Shown here piece after piece: positions 1 to 5,863 of a DNA stretch of 9,052 bases. The notes below the pieces were generated by a model. It saw nothing but the letters and a program-made list of their open reading frames with translations, was not told the origin of the DNA and searched no databases. The position numbers were made by a program, and so were the translations under genes. Source of the stretch: an uncultured Clostridia bacterium (lineage in GTDB: Bacteria > Bacillota > Clostridia > Christensenellales > Borkfalkiaceae); assembly GCA_934230055.1 (NCBI GenBank), contig CAKQEE010000037.1, positions 1 through 9,052 on the forward strand, read 5' to 3'. Position 1 is the stretch's first letter. Every line of letters begins with the position of its first letter.

Positions 1-493
1 CGCCGAGTACAACGTTTAATATAAGACAAACCGCTAAAATAATTTTACTGCTCTTATCTCGGTCCGGTTCTTCCCCGCCTCTCGCCGAAAGACAGATAGT
101 CAGAATCATAAACGCCAGGCCTATCCATTTGTATACGTTCGCCACCTCTTTGAATAATAATATTCCGAGCAGAAACAATAAAATCGTGCTTCCCGCCGTT
201 CTTATCAAAGAGGTTTTCGCCACGCTCGTATATTTCAAAACCAAAAGCGTCACGACGTAATTCATCATTATAATCGCAAAGAAAGCTACAGCATACGCAA
301 ACGTTTGAAGGTTAAATTTAATGTTGAACTTAGCGAGTATGGCAAAAAACAAAAGCGCGGTTCCCGAACATAAACATGTGAATAAAAAATATGCCGCGCC
401 GCCTTTTCCGCAAAATGCGTTACTGCTTTTTTTCAACACTACGCCGTTTATAAAGCCGCTTGCAAATATCCAACCGAATAATAACGTAACCAT
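1..493 (-). CDS. EamA/DMT-family membrane transporter, N-terminal part (runs off the window)
   Basis: Reading the minus strand from an ATG at 493-491 gives 164 codons open to the window edge, so the C-terminus is missing. The protein is very hydrophobic. About six membrane segments can be placed at residues 3-20, 31-54, 66-87, 98-115, 121-137 and from 149 onward. A short charged linker (about 138-150, GGEEPDRDKSSK) separates the first repeat from what should be the second. The pattern around residues 87-137 (KYTSVAKTSLIRTAGS, then KEVANVYKWIGLAF) is typical of the first EamA repeat, with its Glu before the last helix. Family members export or import small metabolites and the substrate cannot be read from sequence. 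The start is not fully certain: no good ribosome binding site precedes the ATG, and an in-frame TTG lies five codons upstream. The gene is divergent from the AraC-type regulator and may be unrelated to the operon. Confidence 0.8.
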   Translation of the reverse strand, partial: MVTLLFGWIFASGFINGVVLKKSSNAFCGKGGAAYFLFTCLCSGTALLFFAILAKFNIKFNLQTFAYAVAFFAIIMMNYVVTLLVLKYTSVAKTSLIRTAGSTILLFLLGILLFKEVANVYKWIGLAFMILTICLSARGGEEPDRDKSSKIILAVCLILNVVLG

Positions 494-511
494 ATCTTTA
501 TGATACAACTC

Positions 512-535
512 TTTTTCTTGACTAAACAAGAAAAA
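512..535. repeat. 9-bp inverted repeat in the divergent intergenic region (possible operator)
   Basis: TTTTTCTTG (512-520) is followed by a 6-base spacer ACTAAA and the exact reverse complement CAAGAAAAA (527-535). It overlaps the -35 box and most of the spacer of the regulator's promoter and lies between two divergent genes, a place where an operator would control both. It is AT-rich, so chance occurrence is not excluded. AraC-family proteins more often bind direct repeats, so binding by the adjacent regulator is only inferred. Confidence 0.4.
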
Positions 536-546
536 AGTTATATACT
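518..546 (+). promoter_or_regulatory. Sigma-70-type promoter for the AraC-family gene
   Basis: A -35 box TTGACT (518-523) and a -10 box TATACT (541-546) are separated by exactly 17 bases. Each box is one mismatch from consensus. Transcription would begin near 553 and leave a leader of about 30 bases, ending in a GGAG ribosome binding site (571-574) 7 bases before the ATG at 582. It is the only promoter in the window with both boxes near consensus and optimal spacing among those I inspected. Confidence 0.75.
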
Positions 547-581
547 TTATAGACAAAAATTAACACGTTCGGAGTTTTTCA

Positions 582-1346
582 ATGCAGTCGTCCGATAAAT
601 TATCAATTTACGCAAGCTCTTCCTTTTCTATGAAAGAATATAAAAACGTAAATGCGCATCTTCACGCAAACCTCGAAATGGAAATAGTCGTAGTATACGA
701 AGGAGTTTTAAATATGCGCATAGATGGGAAAGAGTATTCTATCGGTAAGAACAACGCGGTGATAATTTTCCCGTTTGAAACGCACGATTTTCGCTCTATA
801 CAAGACAACCGAAGCTGTGTAATAATGTTTACGGAGCGTTATTCCGATTACTTTTTTAAAAAAGTCAGCCGCGCTACCCCTGATAAAAGGATATTTTACC
901 TATCTGAAACAATTTGCTCGTATCTGAAAGAACAATACGATAGCAAAAACTTGTTCAGCGAACTTTTTTGTTTCGGAATCCTTTTGCCGTTATTTAACAG
1001 CATCAAAACCACCTGTACGTTTTCAAAAGAAATAGTGTTCGACGACTTATTTCTTGATACCTTGGTTTATATAAACAATCATTTATCCGAAAGCGTCACG
1101 GAAAAGGATATCGCCAAAAATTTATTCGTCAATACCGTTTCGTTAAGTCGGGCATTTTCTAAAAATGCTAAAATGAATATCCGACAATACATAAATCAAA
1201 GACGCGTAATAATAGCGTACTCCTTGCTTCAAAGCGGCGAAAATGCAACCGACGTTGCATATAAAACCGGTTTCGGTTCGGTAAGAAGCTTTAATCGCGC
1301 GTTCAAGGCTTATTTCAACTTTACCCCTAGCAGCGTAAAAAATTAG
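582..1346 (+). CDS. AraC/XylS-family transcriptional regulator with N-terminal cupin sensor domain
   Basis: This is a 254-residue, two-domain cytoplasmic regulator. Residues about 18-75 resemble the AraC-binding cupin domain: NAHLHANLEMEIVVVYEG (24-41) supplies His26, His28 and Glu32, and FPFETHDF (63-70) ends the barrel pattern. Residues about 155-252 form the double helix-turn-helix. The first recognition region is near 173-193 (TEKDIAKNLFVNTVSLSRAF). The second carries the family signature VAYKTGFGSVRSFNRAFKAY (225-244), followed by TPSSVK. Length is slightly below the usual 270-300. GGAG at 571-574 supports the chosen start. Such regulators usually sense a sugar or related small molecule and activate neighbouring genes. 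Here the gene converges on the sugar-catabolic operon and diverges from the DMT transporter, so control of either is plausible but not shown. The distance to the operon promoter, which lies outside the window, leaves the target open. Confidence 0.93.
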   Translation: MQSSDKLSIYASSSFSMKEYKNVNAHLHANLEMEIVVVYEGVLNMRIDGKEYSIGKNNAVIIFPFETHDFRSIQDNRSCVIMFTERYSDYFFKKVSRATPDKRIFYLSETICSYLKEQYDSKNLFSELFCFGILLPLFNSIKTTCTFSKEIVFDDLFLDTLVYINNHLSESVTEKDIAKNLFVNTVSLSRAFSKNAKMNIRQYINQRRVIIAYSLLQSGENATDVAYKTGFGSVRSFNRAFKAYFNFTPSSVKN

Positions 1347-1383
1347 TTTTTTCCTATCGGTATATGAGAAAACCATTCGTCGC

Positions 1384-2568
1384 CTAATTCGCGCTAACGT
1401 ACTTTCTTACAAATTCATTCGCCGCGTATTCTGCATATTCTTCAAGTTTACCGAGCAAATTAAGATAAAAAATCGTCGTATACCTGTTTCTCAACGTCAG
1501 CGCGCGAATGATTGCGTGCTTTATTCGTCCTTTATCCTTAACGGGAACGGGATATTTCGTAACTCGGCAAAATTCCTCTACCTTATTGAAATACGGTAAA
1601 TATTTTTCTATCAGATTTTTAACGAACTCGTCGTCGGTTTCGGTATATAGTTTTTTCAGCATAACGTATTGCAGCAACGAACCTTCGCAAACGCCGAGAC
1701 CGTGTAGGTCGGGAGTCTTTCCTGAAGCTATATCCTCGGTTTCCCAAACGTGCGCTATAATATGCTCTGCTCCGGAAGCGGGACGCGAATTATTTACATA
1801 CGCCATACCCAGGCCCGTACAAATCAACCCGTCGATTATATTTCCCACCGTTTTTTCGTCTCTCGAAGCTAAATTATACGCGTTTTGCAGACATTTATCG
1901 GTAGCGTCGATAACGGAAGCGGCTATTTTTTCGCAATAATATTCGCCCGTCTTTTCTCGCGAAAGCTCCCAGTCGAATATAGCGGTATACTTGCCGAACA
2001 TATCGCCTATACCCGCTAAAAGCAACTCGTAAGGAGAGTCTTTCATAATCGAAGTATCGGCTATAATAACCTTCGGCGTAGTGCACTTGATCGTCCGCTT
2101 TATTCCGTCAACCATTACGGGCGAACCCGACGACGCGTACCCGTCCATAGAAGGCGCGGTTCCGCATATTCCGTAAGGAATACCCAACCTGTACGAAACG
2201 ATACGACAGCTGTCGTTGATTGTTCCGGAACCTACACCCAAAATAAAGTCGGGTAGCGGAGAATAAGCGAAAATATCCGATTCTGCGGCAACGTCGTTGG
2301 CATGAAATAGAATATTACCTGCGGTAGCTGCGTCGGGCACACACCCTTTCGGCAATATCAGCTTATGAGAAAACTGCCCGCTATCTGACAATATTCTTTC
2401 CGCCTCTTTGCCGCAAACGGCATAGGTATTTTCATCGCAAACAATATATATTCTTTTATATTCTCCTAAAATTTCCGGTATTTTATGTAAAATGCCGCTC
2501 CCTATCTCTATCTTATCGATCGGAGCTATATGTTTTTTTCTTTCGCAAGTGCAGTCAGTAGAAATCAT
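1384..2568 (-). CDS. AraM-type sn-glycerol-1-phosphate dehydrogenase (iron-containing ADH / dehydroquinate synthase-like fold)
   Basis: This 394-residue protein matches the AraM/EgsA family, which reversibly reduces dihydroxyacetone phosphate to sn-glycerol 1-phosphate with NAD(P)H and a divalent metal. Visible family blocks are GVGSGTINDSCR (111-122, nucleotide-binding glycine-rich turn), GTAPSMDGYASSGSP (136-150) and AGIGDMFGKYTA (185-196). The expected metal ligands are all present: Asp189, His269 in SGAEHIIAH, and His289 in LHGLGV. There is no signal peptide or membrane segment, so it is cytosolic. GAGAGG at 2574-2579, 5 bases before the ATG, fixes the start. It is the last gene of the operon, 41 bases after the SGNH remnant. 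In Bacillus subtilis the homologue araM sits in the arabinose operon, so the link to sugar operons recurs. Its substrate here could be a different sugar- or polyol-phosphate. Family placement is firm and the exact reaction less so. Confidence 0.88.
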   Translation of the reverse strand: MISTDCTCERKKHIAPIDKIEIGSGILHKIPEILGEYKRIYIVCDENTYAVCGKEAERILSDSGQFSHKLILPKGCVPDAATAGNILFHANDVAAESDIFAYSPLPDFILGVGSGTINDSCRIVSYRLGIPYGICGTAPSMDGYASSGSPVMVDGIKRTIKCTTPKVIIADTSIMKDSPYELLLAGIGDMFGKYTAIFDWELSREKTGEYYCEKIAASVIDATDKCLQNAYNLASRDEKTVGNIIDGLICTGLGMAYVNNSRPASGAEHIIAHVWETEDIASGKTPDLHGLGVCEGSLLQYVMLKKLYTETDDEFVKNLIEKYLPYFNKVEEFCRVTKYPVPVKDKGRIKHAIIRALTLRNRYTTIFYLNLLGKLEEYAEYAANEFVRKYVSAN

Positions 2569-2573
2569 TCTAA

Positions 2574-2579
2574 CCTCTC
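2574..2579 (-). promoter_or_regulatory. Ribosome binding site of the AraM-type gene
   Basis: GAGAGG on the minus strand lies 5 bases upstream of the ATG at 2568. It gives this last gene its own initiation signal, unlike the coupled starts upstream. Confidence 0.6.
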
Positions 2580-2609
2580 GTCTAATTATTTAAAACTCAA
2601 TTTCTAAAT

Positions 2610-2753
2610 TTATTGTTTTTCAACAATATCTCTGAACGCTTTAAGCCATTCGTCGCCAATAAGCTTTGCTCCCGCAACCGTCGGGTGTACACCGTCGTAC
2701 AAATAATTTTCCGTACCGAATTTTATAGAATCGCCGAATAATACAATTTTCAT
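2610..2753 (-). pseudogene. Internally deleted SGNH/GDSL hydrolase remnant (47 codons, in frame)
   Basis: An ATG at 2753 opens a 47-codon frame ending in TAA at 2612-2610. Residues 1-13 (MKIVLFGDSIKFG) are the N-terminal strand and block I of SGNH/GDSL esterases, including the nucleophile Ser9. Residues 19-28 (YDGVHPTVAG) are block V with the catalytic Asp20 and His23, followed by the usual C-terminal helix (LIGDEWLKAF, 31-40). Full-length relatives are about 180-220 residues, with the Gly (block II) and Asn (block III) oxyanion residues in between. Here that middle, on the order of 150 residues, is absent and the ends are joined in frame. It starts 6 bases after the GH36 stop codon, without a clear ribosome binding site, and sits 41 bases before the AraM-type gene. 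It is most likely a decayed sugar-ester hydrolase that once belonged to the operon. An assembly error or a retained micropeptide are alternatives. Confidence 0.8.
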
Positions 2754-2759
2754 AATTTT

Positions 2760-4625
2760 CTATTTTCTTAAAATTATTCTTATTGTAACACAATCGTTGT
2801 CCTTGATATTTTTGACGGTTATGCCTTGTTTTGATATTTTTTTGCCGCTTAAAACGCTGTCGCCGACCAAATAATCGCCGTTTTCATCAACGAACGGATA
2901 TACCGTAAGCTCGTCCTGAAATGCCGTAGCGGAAAACACCTGAACGACTATCTGCCTCAATTCTACGTCGAAATACTCTAAAACGGTAAAATCCTTCGTA
3001 TCGCATAACACCTTTGCGCAGGCGGACATATAAAACGAACGCTCCGATTTATATTTCTCGATAAAATTTTTTACTTTCCTTTTATATTCGTTAGAAAACG
3101 CGGTCAAATCACAGGAAAAACCGCACGGTCCGCCTGTCAAAAAACCGAATATATATTCTTCGCTCGGAGAAACTATATTCGTCCACGTTGCGTCGCCGCA
3201 GGACACCGTTACCGACCGCCCGCTGTCAAAACCGTACTCGGGAACGTTATCGAGCGGCAAAGTAACCGACCATCTTTCTATACGATTAGGCGGCAACCGC
3301 TTTAACGTATTCTTAATCACATTAACACCGAAAAACGGGCTTTGATTATCGCTGAGCCAAAAGCTGTCAAATTTCTCCGCTTGCGCAAGCTCCATTCTCT
3401 GTCCGCCGGAAGAACAATTAGAAAAATAAATATGGGGGTATTTTGCCATTAACGCTTTCACAAATCTCTTTTGCGCCTTATGATATTTGTAAAAACCGTT
3501 ACCATAGGGATCATTGTCGAGCTTTTTGTTAAAATCGAATTTCACAAATTCAGCCTTATATTTATCTATCGCGCGCGAAACTTTATCGGTAATAAACCTT
3601 GTTGCCTCTTCATCGTCAAAGTTTAAAAATTTTTCGGAAAAATAGTATTGCGGATGATATACAACCGCTTTGCTTCGTCTTTCCGCACTTTCCGGCTCGA
3701 ACCATAGTCCGAACTTCATTCCCCTGTTACGAACTCTTTCGGATATTTCCTCAAGTCTTCCTCCTGATGCGCTCGCCTTCTCTTCTTCCCAGTCGCCGAC
3801 GGAATCCGCCCATATTCCCTTCGTTCCGAACCAGCCGGCGTCTATAACGAAATATTCTATGCCGAGTTCAGCCGCCGCGTCGATTTGGGCGAATATTTTT
3901 TCGGGGGTAAATCTGTCAAAGTTAAACAACCAGCTGTTGTATAAAACCGGCATTTCCTTTGCGGGTGCATGCTCGTTAAAATATTTATGCAACCTGTACG
4001 CGTCGAAATCGGTTTTATTTTCACATTCGTAAAAAAGAAGCTTTGGGAGTTTTACCGTTTCACCTTGCGCGACAGTTAAGTCAAGTCCCTGACTCTCGAA
4101 TCCGTACTCTAAAATAGTTACGACGTTTTTACCCTCCGACGGCTTTTTATATATTTCAAATTTCCATCTGCAATTCGGAAACAAATGGAAAACGTATATT
4201 CTGCCGGACTGATTATTAAGTGCAGCCAGCATAGGAGTTGCCCCTTCGCAAGTTCTGATTCCCGAATCCGAAGTCTTTATTCCCGTAACGAGCTTTTGCC
4301 AAAAACCGTTGCTTTCGTTCTGCCAGGAATTAAATTGCGTGTAAACTTCGTAATCGTTTCCTTCTAACTCGATTCTACCGCAAAAATCGTTAATTTTAAT
4401 TTCTTTGTCAGAAATATTTTTTACCGAATCGGTACGAACGACAATTTCACCATTCTTTTTGTCGGTTTTAGATGATAATAAAACCACCCCGTTATCATAA
4501 ACGTGTTCGTCGTTTACCATTTTATATTCGACGTTTTCCGGCAACGCTCCAAAGCTTCCCGAAATAAAAAACAAATTTTTAGTACAGTTCGGGCAGTTCC
4601 CCGATAAATAATCGTTTATCGTCAT
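2760..4625 (-). CDS. GH36-family alpha-galactosidase (cytoplasmic)
   Basis: This 621-residue retaining glycoside hydrolase of family 36 / clan GH-D would release terminal alpha-galactosyl (or a close analogue) residues. Residues about 1-220 form the N-terminal beta-sandwich, 225-530 the (beta/alpha)8 barrel, and 535-621 the C-terminal beta domain. Barrel landmarks are FVIDAGWFG (259-267), GDWEEEK (277-283), GMKFGLWFEPE (302-312), and FVKFDFNK (360-367) with the nucleophile Asp364. Next come NCSSGGQRMELA (403-414) and WLSDNQSP (423-430), with Asp426 as the expected acid/base. No signal peptide is seen, so the substrate must be imported. Length is about 100 below the classical 720-residue enzymes, and SDNQSP replaces the common SDNTDA, so the substrate may differ from raffinose or melibiose. 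AGAGGA at 4635-4640, inside the mutarotase end, lies 9 bases before the ATG. Only 3 bases separate the two genes, which suggests coupling. Confidence 0.93.
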   Translation of the reverse strand: MTINDYLSGNCPNCTKNLFFISGSFGALPENVEYKMVNDEHVYDNGVVLLSSKTDKKNGEIVVRTDSVKNISDKEIKINDFCGRIELEGNDYEVYTQFNSWQNESNGFWQKLVTGIKTSDSGIRTCEGATPMLAALNNQSGRIYVFHLFPNCRWKFEIYKKPSEGKNVVTILEYGFESQGLDLTVAQGETVKLPKLLFYECENKTDFDAYRLHKYFNEHAPAKEMPVLYNSWLFNFDRFTPEKIFAQIDAAAELGIEYFVIDAGWFGTKGIWADSVGDWEEEKASASGGRLEEISERVRNRGMKFGLWFEPESAERRSKAVVYHPQYYFSEKFLNFDDEEATRFITDKVSRAIDKYKAEFVKFDFNKKLDNDPYGNGFYKYHKAQKRFVKALMAKYPHIYFSNCSSGGQRMELAQAEKFDSFWLSDNQSPFFGVNVIKNTLKRLPPNRIERWSVTLPLDNVPEYGFDSGRSVTVSCGDATWTNIVSPSEEYIFGFLTGGPCGFSCDLTAFSNEYKRKVKNFIEKYKSERSFYMSACAKVLCDTKDFTVLEYFDVELRQIVVQVFSATAFQDELTVYPFVDENGDYLVGDSVLSGKKISKQGITVKNIKDNDCVTIRIILRK

Positions 4626-4628
4626 ATT

Positions 4629-5534
4629 TTAATTTCCTCTTGTTTGAAAATTATAAATCGTTTTGGAATAAAACCTTTCGCCACGCCTTAACACGCTGTT
4701 TTTTTTCTTATTTATATCGTTCGGTTCATACTGCGTTTCAAAGCACAACCCCGAAGCGCAATCGTATAAGCTTTTACCGACCGTTCTCATTAGTTCTCCT
4801 GCCGTATAAAACTGTAAGCAAGGTCTGTCGGTAAAAACCGATAACTTTAACCCCGTTTTATCTCCCGTCGCGGAAGCGGCTGATTTTTCCGAATCCTTTT
4901 TGATAAAGAAATTTTTATCAAAAAGTTTTCCTATACTCTTTTCTTCTGCAAATTCGCAATCGGAATTTATAAACACCTTATGTTCGAGAACTCTTCCGCT
5001 ATCCTCGCCGTTCAAATTAAAATAAGTATGGTTCGTAAGGTTTACGGCAGTATCGTCTTCGGCATACGCAAAGTATTCTATACATATTGCCGAAGCGTTC
5101 AGCGAAAACAGCACCCTTACTTTAAGTCCGGCGGGAAAGCCCTCCTCCCCGTCCTTACTTATATACGATAAAACGAGTTTTTCTCCTTCCTCGGCATAGT
5201 CCCAAACCTTTTTATTAAAGCCGCTTTTTCCACCGTGCAAAGTATCGTTGCCGTCGTTTTTAGTAAGCGTATATTCTTTACCGTTTAAAACGAATTTACC
5301 GTCCGTTATAACGTTTGCATATCTGCCTATCGTCGCACCGAAATAATTTTTATCTTTAACGTACTTATCGAGCGAATTATAACCTAAAACCACGTCAAGA
5401 TTCAGCTCTTTAACGATGACGGATTGAATAATCGCGCCGAAATTTATGATTTTTACCCGCAAAAACTCGTTTTCGAGAGTAAAAACGTACACTTCTCTAT
5501 TTTCCGTCGTTCCGAAAAGCTCTTTTTTTATCAT
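4629..5534 (-). CDS. galM: Galactose mutarotase / aldose 1-epimerase
   Basis: This 301-residue aldose 1-epimerase interconverts alpha and beta anomers of galactose or related aldoses in the cytosol. Family blocks run in order: NFGAIIQSVIV (31-41), ATIGRYANVITDGKFVLNG (67-85), NDTLHGGKSGFNKKVWD (96-112) with His100, LTNHTYFNLNG (166-176) with catalytic His169, RPCLQFYT (237-244) and CFETQYEPND (264-273) with catalytic Glu266. The start at 5534 is chosen because the methionine falls exactly where the cupin gene stops (TGATG overlap). An upstream in-frame ATG at 5615 would add 27 unrelated residues inside the cupin gene. The protein is shorter than the usual 330-350, and the PTG...GTPFDF loop expected near residues 195-210 appears missing. 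Next to a GH36 enzyme, it would supply the right anomer of the released sugar to the dehydrogenase. Confidence 0.92.
   Translation of the reverse strand: MIKKELFGTTENREVYVFTLENEFLRVKIINFGAIIQSVIVKELNLDVVLGYNSLDKYVKDKNYFGATIGRYANVITDGKFVLNGKEYTLTKNDGNDTLHGGKSGFNKKVWDYAEEGEKLVLSYISKDGEEGFPAGLKVRVLFSLNASAICIEYFAYAEDDTAVNLTNHTYFNLNGEDSGRVLEHKVFINSDCEFAEEKSIGKLFDKNFFIKKDSEKSAASATGDKTGLKLSVFTDRPCLQFYTAGELMRTVGKSLYDCASGLCFETQYEPNDINKKKNSVLRRGERFYSKTIYNFQTRGN
4635..4640 (-). promoter_or_regulatory. Ribosome binding site of the GH36 gene
   Basis: AGAGGA on the minus strand lies 9 bases before the ATG at 4625, embedded in the last codons of the mutarotase. It supports that ATG as the GH36 start. Confidence 0.6.
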
Positions 5535-5863
5535 CAGCCTTTTATTACAACGGCAAACATTTCCAAATCCGTTTTTCCCGTGTTGACTATCGAATGTTCG
5601 CTGCCGCTCGGACAATAATGAGCCACGCCCTTAAAAAGAGTTTCCTTTTTTCCGTCGCAAAACGCTTCCGCTTCTCCCGAAACGATATAGATTATTTCGC
5701 AATCGTCCGTATGTTTATGCCTCCCTATAAAAGAGCCTGCCGTCAACCGACTGCGCATTATTTTAACGTTTTCTTCTTCGTGTTTTTTCAGAAACAATTC
5801 TCCCGTTCCGCCCTTAAATTTCGGAATTAAGGTTTCCGACATTTCATCAAATTCTATTTTCAT
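5534..5863 (-). CDS. Small single-domain cupin protein
   Basis: This 109-residue protein is a complete cupin_2 barrel. Motif 1 is GSFIGRHKHTDDCEIIYIVSG (43-63), with metal-ligand candidates His49, His51 and Glu56. Motif 2 is GVAHYCPSGSEHSIVN (79-94), with His90 and Asn94. Both follow the canonical spacings, so a metal-binding site is likely intact. Small cupins in sugar operons include sugar isomerases, epimerases and carbohydrate-binding proteins. Nothing in the sequence fixes the reaction. The ATG overlaps the dehydrogenase stop codon by four bases (ATGA), and the stop shares a base with the mutarotase start, so it is locked between two sugar enzymes. A role in epimerising or isomerising the free sugar, or in opening the lactone, is inference only. 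Confidence 0.88.
   Translation of the reverse strand: MKIEFDEMSETLIPKFKGGTGELFLKKHEEENVKIMRSRLTAGSFIGRHKHTDDCEIIYIVSGEAEAFCDGKKETLFKGVAHYCPSGSEHSIVNTGKTDLEMFAVVIKG

Noticed and set aside
321..503. Plus-strand open frame of 60 codons
   Set aside because: It lies opposite the EamA-type transporter, whose minus-strand translation is clearly a membrane protein open to the window edge.
1346..1373. Imperfect 12-bp hairpin between the convergent regulator and AraM-type genes as a bidirectional terminator
   Set aside because: The stem is almost all A-T with a mismatch and a G-T pair, and the T run precedes the stem instead of following it in either direction. The evidence is too weak for a terminator call.
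1508..1939. Plus-strand open frame of 143 codons
   Set aside because: It is antisense to the AraM-type gene, whose family blocks and metal ligands are intact. The plus-strand translation resembles no family.
3670..4032. Plus-strand open frame of 120 codons within the GH36 gene
   Set aside because: It is the reverse-strand shadow of the GH36 barrel, which carries the conserved catalytic motifs in this same stretch.
5535..5615. Upstream ATG at 5615 that would extend the mutarotase by 27 residues
   Set aside because: The extension lies wholly inside the cupin gene in another frame, does not resemble the mutarotase family, and the methionine at 5534 sits exactly at the cupin stop codon.
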